64,000 nt of DNA from Apiospora phragmitis (Eukaryota; Ascomycota; Sordariomycetes; Amphisphaeriales; Apiosporaceae), in contig JAQQWL010000007.1 in the NCBI GenBank assembly GCA_038363925.1, positions 186,001-250,000 of the forward strand, read 5' to 3'. Under the pieces are notes generated by a model. It had not been told where the DNA came from, did no database searches, and worked only from the letters and a program-made list of their open reading frames with translations. Position numbers and translations under genes: made by a program. Positions 46,893-57,208 of this stretch are shown in pieces. The number at the start of each line of letters is the position of its first letter. Positions within the stretch are counted from its first letter, which is position 1.

Positions 46893-49800
46893 TCATGGCC
46901 GATTTGCCTGCAACCGCTCCATGTCCGTAGACGACAGAGGAATCTGCCAAAACCCGTGGAACACAAACGCCGCCCACCGGTACAGCGGCTCCTCCATAGT
47001 CGCATCCATCTCCCCCACTGCGGCCCTGACTGCCTTGGCTACGTCCACGAAACCAACAGCAGTATCACTGCTTCCGCTCCTTGTCTTCTTCTTCTTCTTA
47101 CGGCACTGCCGCAGGAACGAATCGACAAAGTGCCGGGAGAACGCCGCCCCGTCCTTGTCGTCGATGCTCCACAGCGTCGAGACGGTCGAGCTGGCGCCCG
47201 CGTAGAGCAGGGCCGGCACGAGGCCCATGACTTCGTCCCCGAGCTGCACGTCGGCCACGCCCCCCTGGCAGGCGATCATGTTGACGTGGGTGCTCGGCGG
47301 CAGCCGGACCTCGAAGAGCTCGCGTGCCGTGAGGCGATCGACGGGCCGATCATCTTCATCATCATTATTTGTCCCATCATCTTCTGGCCCCAACCGCGGC
47401 CGTTCTTCTCTGTTGGCGTCGGTAGTACTACCGACCACCCGGGGAAACTCGACATGGTGATTCAGGGGATCTCCGGCGCGCCAATTGCAGTGTGTATGGA
47501 GATGGATCAGGCGGGAACCCACGGCGCCCTCCAGAAACTTGGGCTTGGAGGCGCCCGCGTCCATCATGGGCAGGACGTCAAAGCCGCCCGCCAGATCGCG
47601 AACACTCGCGCGGCCTGCGGCGTACCCCGTCGCTTCGGCCTCCTCGGGGATCCCGGACAGGAACAGCGCCCGCAGGGCCCGCGGCGTGTGCCGCGCGTGC
47701 TCGGCGGCCGCGGCGCAGGACCGCAGCAGGGAGTGGCTGTGCGTGTAGACGACGGGGTTGCGATGGATCAGCGCCTCCTCCTCGAACGTTCTGGTGGCGG
47801 TGTTGGTGAAAGTAGAAGAGCCGTCATCCTCCTTCGCAGCAGTAGCAGTAGTCGTGGTTGTGAGAGTAAGGGCGTGGAGGGGGACCCGGTGCAGGGTGCT
47901 CGACGGGCAGAGCACGAGCACCTCGCCCCGTTTGGTGCGGTGGGCCAGCGGGGCAACGAGGCCGCCTAGCATCGCGTCGAACTTGCTGCGCGCTTCGGGC
48001 ATGGCCAGTTTCTCTTCCCGGAAGCGTGTCCAGGTGGGCGGGGAAAGGTGTTGCTCTTGCCAGGCTAGCACGTCCGCTTCAGTGACGGGTACGACGTCCA
48101 TGGTGGGCGCCATGTCGGCCCGCGCTGTGAACAGCAACATCTGTCCGGTCTGGTTGGCTATGTAGGGCGGGAGGTAGAACCAATCCAGCAGCACTACAGA
48201 CGAGCCAGCTTGGGCCTCGAGAGCTGATATGTCGGATGTAGCGAACGGGGTCGCTTCGCGGAGGTCCACCAGCTGGCGCAACAATGGGTGCGTGCTCTTC
48301 ATGCGCTCCAGGTGGGCATCCATTTTCCGGTGTAGACCAAACCTGGCCATCAAGTCGGCGTCCTCGGTCCGTTCCTTCAAACTTAGCATCTCTTCGTACA
48401 TCGCCCTGGTCTCGGTGGATTGCATAATACTGTTGATCAGCTCGGGCGGGTCATAGCTGCGCACTCCTATTGTCCGCGCGAGGGAGCGTGCCTTGTACTT
48501 TTGAACCCAGCTCCAGATGTTGCCTGCCGCATCCGTAGACAGATCTTCTTTATGGGAAAGATAGAGAGTGATGGCCGCAATGGCGGTGAAGGCGCTGCCG
48601 TAGAAGCGAGTGAGGTCCTGGCGATGAGCGACGCTATCCAGCCCGTCGCTCCACGACGCGTTGATTTCCTTTCTGGACAGGATCGCGTCGGATTCCTCCA
48701 CCTTTCTGATCCCTATAGCTTGCAACGTTTTAATTTCTTCCGTGGTGGCCGCGGTGGACTCTGGCATCGTACCAGGGCTTCTCGCCAACTGTTGTAGCCT
48801 GAAGATCTTCATCAGGCAAATTTGCGCCCCCACTCGCTGGAAGACGGCATATGAAACCCGATCGTTCACGTGAAGATGCTCTTCGAGCGCGTCCTCGTTC
48901 CACCTCTCCGCCTCCAGGAGCGTCCGGGACGGCGCGTCCCCGGTGAAATCCGCCACGGGCGCGAGCTGGGCCACCAGCGTCATGGACATGGCCCCGACCC
49001 ACGATGCCCGGTTGCGCGGAAACGTCTCACGAATGATGCTCGGGAGGATCTTGTCCAGCTCGAGAAGCTGCCGTAGCTCACGAAGGCGGCGGTCCAGCAT
49101 GTTCTGTTGCGCGAAGTGCGCCTGCCGGCTCTCGCGCAGCATCACCAGACAGAAGAGGCGCTTTTCGCGCAGGCCCTTGGGGGGTTCGCTCATCAGCCAC
49201 TTGCAGATACGCTCGTACTGGGCCTCCTGCGATGCCGTGACCTCCGGGCTTTTCGGGTAGATGAGGGAGGCAAGTTCGTCGACTCTTTCGCTTCCCACTG
49301 CCTTGGCTATCTCTGCCACGCCCCGGGGGCTCACGTCAAACTTGATATCAGGGTCGGTGATGCCCATCATAGCTCTGAAGTCTTGGGCGGCGAGACGGCC
49401 GGCCGCAACATCGTCGAGTGACCATTCCCATAGAATATCTACCGTTGTTGTGTCCGTCTGTGTCTCGCCTCTCATCCAGTTTCTCCAGGGCCAGAAGAAC
49501 TGCTCGTCGATTACTTCATCATTTGGTTCTTCCCTCGTGGCAGAGTCCGGGTCGTGAGAAGGAAGCACGGCTGGGGCGCTGCGGTAGTGTGCCCAACCCC
49601 CTATCGATGATGGCCCGCAGGTGTCCAGCTCTGCCACTTTCTTGTCGGCCTCACTTGCTTCATGCATACGCCGCAGGGACCGGAAGAGCATGGCCTGGGA
49701 CTTGTACAGCGATGCCAGTATGGCCGGCGCTGTGAAGTACGAGTGTCGCTGTAGGAAACCATCGATCCATTCCAGCGACTGTTGGCGGTCCACCGTAGTC

Positions 49801-51022
49801 GAGAGTGTGACGGATATGAGGCTGTTGCGGTGCTGTACGAGATCGGCTATGTCCTGGCTTACCGTCTCGTCGTAGATCTCGAGTCGAGCCTGAAGGTCGA
49901 AATATTTGTCCTGGAAGGCCGGGTCAGACGTGAACTTGAAGAAGAGATTGGCTAGATCGGCGGCATCGGACAAACAGGAGCCAGCCTTGGAGCCTTCCAT
50001 CTTTTCGAATCTGCCGGCGAGAAATTCAGTCTTCCGCAACTTTTCGACCGGGTCCTGTATGCAAGAAAGCTTCTCATACTCGAGAGATTGCATATGTGGC
50101 GTGGAAGCCCGGTCGATGATGTCGTACAAGTCGCAAAATGCGTTGAACGCTGCCTCTGACCTGTCCATTTCCTCCAAGGCACGGCATACGTTCTGCAGCA
50201 TGACCAGCGTATTGGCCCATTGGAGTCTGACTATGGCCTCAAAATAACTCCGATCGCGGGCTTCCAGAACCCCGGCTAGGACGGATAGGAACTCTTCCAC
50301 CACTGGCTCACGGTCCTCGATAGGGGTCCGGTTCAGCTCAACACGGAATACCGCATTGGCCTCTTTCATCATACCGCGTGCACATAGAGAGCGGCGCAGT
50401 TCATGCAGCCCGCTCCAAGAGTCGCTGGACGCACAGGTCGGGATGAGCTCCGCTTCACTGTTCTCATAGGCCGAGTAAAGCTTCGTGAACAGGTAGCATA
50501 TTACATATCGGCGGATGCAGCTTGCCTGGACCCAAATGAGCAACGACACCATGGTGAAACCCAAGATGAGGTAGGGTAAGGGAGGTCAGCGACCTACCTG
50601 AATGTCCGTGTAACCCTCAATCGGCACATTAAGAAGCCAGCTCTGTGTCCTCGCTACCTCGTCGGCAGAGGCCACTATTTCGCCTCGGTGTCGCGTGCCC
50701 AACATGGCACGGGTGAGAGCCATGAGTCGATACTCGGGAAGATCGAGATCTTGGTTCGACTCTTTGGCGTCGACCAGCCCCTTATCCAGGATTCGCCATG
50801 CTTCCCCCATCTGCTGTTGGCTTCGTGCTCGAGGTCTGCCGACTCCACTATTACTACTGGGATGTCTCTGAATCGACTCAGCTCGTTCTGGTAGAGTGCT
50901 CTTGCTTCATCTGTGCGGCCTGTGATCTTCAGCCAGATCGCCTTCTCAATGTGTTGTATGGCATCTGCAGGCAGGGTATAGTAAAGGGAGGTGTGGATGC
51001 CTCGATACGTGGACGTTTCCAT
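46893..51022 (-). CDS. TPR-CHAT protein (caspase-like HetF-associated protease)
   Basis: Exon 1 (50598-51022) and exon 2 (46893-50525) join in phase 0 through a 72-base GTAGGT/CCAG intron, giving about 1,350 residues. Exon 1 needs one more base in the C5 run at 50804-50808 (minus-strand G5); with it, its length is exactly 142 codons. The first 900 residues are helical with TPR-like pairs (AIQHIEKAIWLKITGRTDEA, WRILDKGLVDAKES). The C-terminal CHAT domain has VLVLCPSSTLHRVPLHAL, the presumed catalytic His in LIHLHTHCNW (His codon 47490-47492, about residue 1154), the presumed Cys in VNMIACQGG (codon 47268-47270, about residue 1228), GLVPALLYAGASSTVSTLW, and the closing RWAAFVFHGFWQ. CHAT domains are clan CD proteases related to separase and caspase, or inactive relatives; here both key residues are present. 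It converges on a STAND gene. Confidence 0.9.
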
Positions 51023-51526
51023 GGTATTTGTCACACGAGGTGTCTCTGAGGTGGACGGTGCAGAGTTGAAAGTTCTACGTTAGCATCTGGATCTATCTCT
51101 GTTCGTATTGCAATTGGCCTGGGACAAGACTGGAAATAGTATAAGAAATGCAAAGGGGGGGTATCTCAACTAGTGTGTCCCCCAAGACGCCAATTACAAC
51201 GGAAAAGGAAAGAAGAAACGCAATCCCAGACATGTGGCGGCGTGATGGAGAGGCCTCCGATTGGTTTGTCCAATCCCAACAGCTCTCACCCTCCTCGCAT
51301 GCAGCCACCAAAAGGCCAGCTGAACATGCTGCATCAAACCGATATCCTTCAGCTGAAACGGATGCCCCGAGATTTCTACCTAATTTTCCACCTAGAATTG
51401 TCGTACCCTATTTTAGGCAGCAGAACTTCGTTGGCCTGCATTGTTGACACTGGAGAAGCATACAAACCCATCCATTGCTCAGCCAAGCATCGCCTGTTGG
51501 CAGGGAATCAACCACTGACCTTTAAG
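51023..51526. promoter_or_regulatory. Shared divergent promoter region
   Basis: The CHAT gene and the orphan at 51527 start back to back across 504 bases, so both promoters must lie here. No specific operator is recognised. An open frame runs through much of it on the plus strand from 51173, but it begins with low-complexity sequence, so I place the orphan's start at ATG 51527. Confidence 0.5.
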
Positions 51527-52453
51527 ATGAGCGTGACAACCGAAGTCCAACTCAGCGACGCAGAAGAGAAAAAGTGCGGAGCCACGCTCGACTTCTCTTT
51601 CGGCGCCGGGGATACGAATGACGCTATGGACTTTTCCCAGTCGCTCAAAATCACCTTCGAGGAAAGCGGCGGCCAGCTCTCCACGCCCCGGACCAACCGG
51701 CCGGACGAGCTGTCCGTCCCCCGGAGATCATCTCCTCCACCGTGTCGTCCAGCATCTTCCAGTCCGAGTGCTTGCGGCCCATCCTCGCGGGCACCTACAA
51801 CGGCATCCCGGCCTACCTCGTCCGCCTCCAGTTCCAGCTCGTGGCCTCGGCCGGCGGCAACACCCCGGGGCTGGCTGAGCCGGGTCAAGGGGGCCACCAT
51901 CAAAGTCCTGTTCCAAGACGCACCGCCACTAGACAGTCATGGGGACGACTCGGACTCGGATGAGGAGGAAGAACCACACCATCCTTCTATTGTCAAGACC
52001 ATGCCCGGCCCGGAAGGCTGGCAGGGCCAGCCCACGACGGCGCAAGTCGCCGACAAGGCCGAGCTGGCGCTCCAGCTCGGCTGGGACACCGCCGGTTTGT
52101 CAGCCACCACGGGCCGGCAGCGCACCAAAGCGGAGACGGGCGCGGTGCGGCTCAACGTCGTGTGCCGGGGCCACGACCGCAACAGCCTCATCGTCGCCGT
52201 GGCCGAGGACGCCGTGGACGCGGCGGGGATCCCCGAGCACCTGGTCCTCCCGCTCATCGTAACGACGGTTCCTTCTTCTTCTTCTTCTTCTTCTTCTTCT
52301 TCTTCTTCTCCGCAGCAACAGAGCCAGAGCCGACGGTTTAGGATGCGGGTCGAGGTGAACGCGCGGTTCGGGTTCTGGCGGCACGGCGTGCTGGCCGACA
52401 TGGTGCCGGTGATGGGCCGGGCCGACGAGCCGCTGTATTTCGAGCCGGGGTGA
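51527..52453 (+). CDS. Orphan acidic protein beside the CHAT gene
   Basis: About 308 residues starting MSVTTEVQLSDAEEKKCG. The conserved-looking parts are LSVPPEIISSTVSSSIFQS, then TYNGIPAYLVRLQFQLVA, GWLSRVKGATIKVLFQD, VKTMPGPEGWQGQPTTAQVA, VRLNVVCRGHDRNSLIVAVA and FRMRVEVNARFGFW. The pattern suggests a beta-rich globular protein. To read it continuously the frame must shift at 51718-51722 (C5) and back at 51867-51870 (G4), a compensating pair in homopolymers. An acidic loop (DDSDSDEEEEP) and a (TTC)n-encoded serine run are probably disordered. There is no signal peptide. I recall similar ascomycete proteins only as uncharacterised. Being divergent from the CHAT gene, it is a candidate partner or substrate, by position only. 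Confidence 0.6.
   Translation: MSVTTEVQLSDAEEKKCGATLDFSFGAGDTNDAMDFSQSLKITFEESGGQLSTPRTNRPDELSVPRRSSPPPCRPASSSPSACGPSSRAPTTASRPTSSASSSSSWPRPAATPRGWLSRVKGATIKVLFQDAPPLDSHGDDSDSDEEEEPHHPSIVKTMPGPEGWQGQPTTAQVADKAELALQLGWDTAGLSATTGRQRTKAETGAVRLNVVCRGHDRNSLIVAVAEDAVDAAGIPEHLVLPLIVTTVPSSSSSSSSSSSSPQQQSQSRRFRMRVEVNARFGFWRHGVLADMVPVMGRADEPLYFEPG
52271..52309. repeat. (TTC)n microsatellite in coding sequence
   Basis: About thirteen TTC/TCT units encode a run of about twelve serines in the orphan protein. Length changes in multiples of three would keep the frame. Confidence 0.9.
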
Positions 52454-53692
52454 TGCGGCGGTGGATGGAGGAGGGGCAGACGGGGGTGGGCGGGATTAGG
52501 GTCGTGGAGTGGCAGGGGGAGCTGGAGGGGGTAGATTTGGGGGAGTACTTTTCGCTGGCTGGTTTGAGTCAAGCTAAAAGCTAAGTAGATACAGAGGATG
52601 TTTAGAAGAACAAGCATGGTGCTAACAGCTCCAGCATACTCTTGCTGTGTTACTTTGGGTATAAGGGCAGCTTTATCTACCAGAGTCCTGATCACTAGCA
52701 CAATCATCATTATTCTATATCGAATACTCACATCACATTCCCAAACGACCCTGAACCCTCTTGGACGAAACCTCCCATGCCCATGGCGGTCCTAGTCAAA
52801 TGTGGCGATATTATGTGCTGCAATGGAGCTCTACTAGTTCAGCAGAGCGAAGCTAACCATCCGGATAGAAAAAGACTTACCTGGCTACTCACTACTTAGG
52901 CAACATAACAACATACTGTAAGCCAAAGTACCGAATTACGAACAAAATGCGTGGCACGTTGAAACTTTCATGAAAAAATGGCGAGATATGCCATGAATGA
53001 GCCAAGCCTAATTCTGCCAAGGACTTTTCATTCATCCAGGGTTACCTGCGACGTCAAGCTCGCAATAAGAGCACTGTATTCCCAATGAGTACAGCCACGT
53101 GCAGAACTCGTGGTACGGTCGTCGAGATTAACGATGTCCCACGGCCCAAAGACGCTTTCCGTCTCGGGGCAGTTGGATGGTGTCGCGCAGGAAATCTCAT
53201 CATCAAGACTAACAAGCTCGGCATTTGACCCGTTGGATATCTGACTGCCGCCGTAGTGGCGTGGTGATAAGGGTTAGGTAGTTAACACGCACTTTCAGGT
53301 ATGTCTTGCTCAGTCCCTAGGCCCTATAATGCTATATTGGGATCACTTTTGTCATTCTCTGTCTTCCCTTTAGATAGCATCTCACCACTATTTTTATGCT
53401 CGATAGTTTCTACCCATAATATGAGACCCTTCTTCTCAGTATCTAGCGCTCGAAACCAGTACACACAACAGAATCAGGTAATCAGTTGAGACCGTGGCAA
53501 AAAGCCATGCCGCGATGATCTTGAAGTTATATCATGGAAAGAGGCTCGAATGCTTTCCAATGAGAGGAGACCACATTCTCCAAGGCACAGACAATACGCC
53601 ACAGAAGTAGGTAGCTTTGGACTATACTAGCCAATGCCACCAGCGCTACCCACGGGACCCACGTTGCCGGGACTGCTACTAGCAAAATCATA

Positions 53693-53740
53693 GTAGCGCC
53701 ACTGATAAGGGGGCTACGAGACCAACGCTACTGGCGCTAC
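53693..53740. repeat. Inverted repeat GTAGCGCCA / TGGCGCTAC
   Basis: Perfect 9-base arms separated by 30 bases. A related CAGCGCTAC occurs at 53641. No function is evident. Confidence 0.6.
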
Positions 53741-53882
53741 GAATGCTTCCGTCTACTGTATTGATTAGTACATGCATATCCATGGGCGGTGAACACTCTC
53801 GAAGATCTAGTCCCGGAACGAAAGTATTAGTAGCAGCGTAATGTGGCGGCATAAAGCCCTAGGAACATTTAAATTGCAACGT

Positions 53883-53914
53883 CAGCAACGTTGGCAGCGT
53901 TGACAGCGTTGGCG
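53883..53914. repeat. Short direct repeats around GCGTTG
   Basis: CAGCAACGTTGG is followed by CAGCGTTGA and CAGCGTTGG, a 9-base unit in imperfect tandem. Confidence 0.6.
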
Positions 53915-55157
53915 ACCGCGCCAGTAGCCGCGTTTCACTATGGCGAGCAGGCGACAAAATTAGTACGTGAATTGTTAATCTAGCTTGGATGCCAAGCGCC
54001 AACGCACAACAATTGGGACGATCGGCGCAGGGGCGAACGAGGGAGAAACGAGCAGTCCAATTTGCTTAGCGCACGTGTTGGTACGTTCTCGACCTAAAAG
54101 AAGACCCGATGGGAACTTCCCTGCTTCTTCTAGTGATCACGTTGTTCGTTTATCTTGTCACTCTCGTCCCTGCGTGGCTTTAGATCAATTCGATGGGAAC
54201 CGGTTCACACAAACCTGCCAATGAGAGAAGAAAAAAATATAAGCCAGTATGGAGCGCATCAGGCAATATAACCTCGGTTTACCTAATCCAGATCATTGGG
54301 GCACATCACTTGGCTCCATGCGGGGAAAAGTCATGTCTCTATCAGGCGCCAGATCTATCTGGAGAAAAGGGGCTGGGGAGGGAATGAGAAGCGGGGGCTC
54401 TAGTATGTTCTATTCCGAACAACGACTCCACACCCAGCCGGGCCCAGCAGAACAGGAAACAAATGCTTCAAATAATACCCTCTCCACGGATGTACTTTCC
54501 TTCCCCGCATGAACTGGACGCACAGTTTGTTTGTATGACCCCATGTGGCGTGGGATGTCTGGAATCAATTCAATGCCGGGTGGTTACTCTGCATTGGGGG
54601 GCCACCAATGATGGCGCGCCAAATGAGATGATTACTGTACGCCCACCAAGTTTCCCAGGGACCTCTGCAAGCCCGCCCGCCGCCCGTCACAGGTGGTGTT
54701 CCAAGACATGGAGACGGGCTAAGCAAGCGGCCTTGCCTTCCCGCTCTCGCCATTGAAAGCCACCTTGCTATCTTTGGGGGCCGTGCTGCGAGTGACCACC
54801 TCCTAGCCTTCTCCGTGCCTCCTTCTAAGCTTGGTCTGGGTCGCATCTAGGCAGCCTGCTAAGGCTGAGCTGTCACAATTTGAGACTCCTGCAATATGTC
54901 TGGTGGTACGAACTACATGCATCAGCAGCTAGCTCGGGGGACACATGCCCTGCACTGTGGGACGAGACCCCGCAGTCCTCTGTTGTTGGGTGTATGGTGC
55001 ATATTGATCTTGCGAGGGTGGTGTCTTTGGGGTCGCATATGAAAGAGGCCAACATCCCGAGGGAAAGCGAGGCTGGAACTATGAATCCTTCGTTTAAGCT
55101 TCTCTAGCTTACTGTTCCTAGCCTGCTGTATTTATATACCCATACCCATCGATCACC

Positions 55158-57208
55158 ATGGGCATCCACACGAAAAGCGCCGATGACATCGACGAGGTCG
55201 ATGTTATCATTGCCGGAGGCAAGTTCTCGCTGTTTCTTTCCTACATTCTCCCGAAAGAAAGTTCTCGCCGCTAACCGAGTTTTTCACTCTCGCATAGGCG
55301 GCACCGCCGGCTGCGTCGTCGCCGCCCGGCTGGCCGAGGCGGACCCGAGCCTGTCGATCCTCGTCATCGAGGGCGGCCGCAACAACCACAACGACCCGGC
55401 CGTCGTGAACCCGGCGCCGTTCCTGTCGCTGCTGCAGCCGTCGAACAAGGCGGCGCTCTTCTACCAGGGCAACCAGGCGCCGCAGCTGGCCGGCCGCGCG
55501 CCCGTCGTGCCGGCGGGCGGCATCCTGGGCGGCGGCTCGTCCGTCAACTTCATGATGTACACGCGCGCGCAGCGGCCCGACTTCGACTCGTGGAAGACGC
55601 CCGGGTGGTCGGCGACGAGATCCTGCCGTATATGAAGAGGGTGAGTTACTAGTCACCTCGGCTAGGTTCCGCCTACATATCATCTGACACCATCGCGCAG
55701 TTGGAAACATACCACGGCACGGGGGACGAGGCAGTCCACGGATACGACGGCCCTGTTCAGATCACCGACGGCGGCCACCGGGGCACCGAGTCCGAAGCCG
55801 ACCTGATCGCGGCCGCGAAGAGCATGGGCATGCGCGAGATCGAGGACCTGCAGAGCCTCGACTCCAACGACGGCATCGCCAAGTGGTGGCGGACCGTCTG
55901 CAAGGAAGGGAAGCGTCAGGACGCGGCCCACGTCTACCTGCACCCGAAGCTCGAGGACACCAACAAGTACCCGAATCTGCACGTCGTTGTCGAGGCGCAG
56001 GTGGTGCGAGTGCTGATCGACGAAAACAACAAGAAGGCCGCCGGCGTCGAGTACCGCGCCAACCCGCACTTCCAGGCCAGCATCGCGCTGACCGCGGCGC
56101 CCTCGCGCACCGTCAGGGCCCGCCGCATGGTCATCGTGTCCTGTGGCGCCCTCGGCACGCCCTCGGTGCTGGAGCGGTCGGGCGTCGGCAGCCCCGAAGT
56201 CCTGAAGCAGGCAGGCGTGCCGCTGGTGGCGGACGTGCCGGGCGTGGGCGCCGACTACCAGGACCACCACCTGCTGCTCTACCCGTACCGTACCGGCCTG
56301 CGGCCCGACGAGACCATCGACGCGCTGCTCGGCGGCCGCGCCGACTTCGCGACGATGCTGGAGAAGAAGGACAAGTCGCTGGGCTGGAACACGATCGACT
56401 TCGGCGCCAAGATCCGGCCGTCCGAGCCGGAGGTGGCGGCGCTGGGCCGAGTTCCAGACGGCGTGGGATCGGGACTTCAAGAACTCGCCGAGCAGGCCAC
56501 TCATGTTGATGGCTACCGTTATGTGGTAAATGTATTCATTCCTCCATTGACTTCTTCGTGATTCTTACATCTTTTCGCCAACAGTTTCCTGGGTGACCCG
56601 ACCACCGTCCCAGTAGGACAGTACATCACGACCGGCACCTACACAGCCTACCCCTACTCGCGCGGCCACATGCATATCACCGGCCCGAGCGTGGACGACC
56701 CACTCGACTTCGACGTCGGCTTCTTCACCGACGCGCACGACGTCGACCTCAAGAAGCAGATCTGGGCCTACAAGAAGCAGCGCGAGCTGATGCGGCGCAC
56801 GCACATGTACCGCGGCGAGCTGGCGGCGGGCCACCCAAGTTCCCGGCGGGCTCCAAGGCGGCGTGCGTCGAGACCGAGGCGGCCTTAATATCATCATCGC
56901 AGCCCGCGTCCGACATACAAGACGTCGAGTACACGGCCGAGGACGACGCGGCCATCGAGCAGTTCCTGCGCGAGAACGTCAACACGACCTGGCACTCGCT
57001 GGGCACGTGCAAGATGGCGCCGCGGGAGAACGGGGGCGTCGTGGACGGAAACCTGAGCGTCTACGGCGTCGAGGGCCTCAAGCTCGCCGACCTCAGCATC
57101 GTGCCGGAGAACATCGGTGCCAACACCAACAACACAGCGCTCACGATTGGCGAGAAGGCAGCGGCCATCTTCATCAAGGAGCTCGGGCTCGGTGGTGCGT
57201 CGGCGTGA
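55158..57208 (+). CDS. GMC oxidoreductase (alcohol-oxidase-like), three frameshifts
   Basis: Exons are 55158-55218, 55298-55640, 55701-56525 and 56585-57208. The first intron appears to use a GC donor (GCAAGT) and a CATAG acceptor; splicing there rebuilds the FAD-binding IIAGGGTAGCVVAARLAE. The rest matches the methanol/alcohol oxidase branch: APVVPAGGILGGGSSVNFMM (GMC signature 1), GALGTPSVLERSGVGSPEVL (signature 2), YTAYPYSRGHMHITGP, and the C-terminal catalytic region with TWHSLGTCKMAPRE and ENIGANTNNTALTIGEKAA. The frame breaks at about 55611 (one C missing before GACGAG), about 56447 (two bases) and about 56834 (one base), all in C-rich contexts. There is no N-terminal signal, consistent with a cytosolic or peroxisomal enzyme, though the end (GGASA) is not a clear targeting signal. 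Confidence 0.85.

Larger units (their letters stand above)
52454..55157. other. Long intergenic region, no gene seen
   Basis: About 2.7 kb without a convincing gene. It includes a 9-base inverted repeat (53693-53701 with 53732-53740) and short GCGTTG repeats at 53883-53914. A TATTTATATA sequence near 55128 is a likely TATA box for the GMC oxidoreductase. Confidence 0.5.

Noticed and set aside
47227..48873. Plus-strand open frames opposite the CHAT gene
   Set aside because: Arg/Ser/Pro-rich shadows of the conserved minus-strand gene.
43488..52453. Calling the trio a proven defence system
   Set aside because: Domain content and adjacency alone do not show joint function; kept as a hypothesis.
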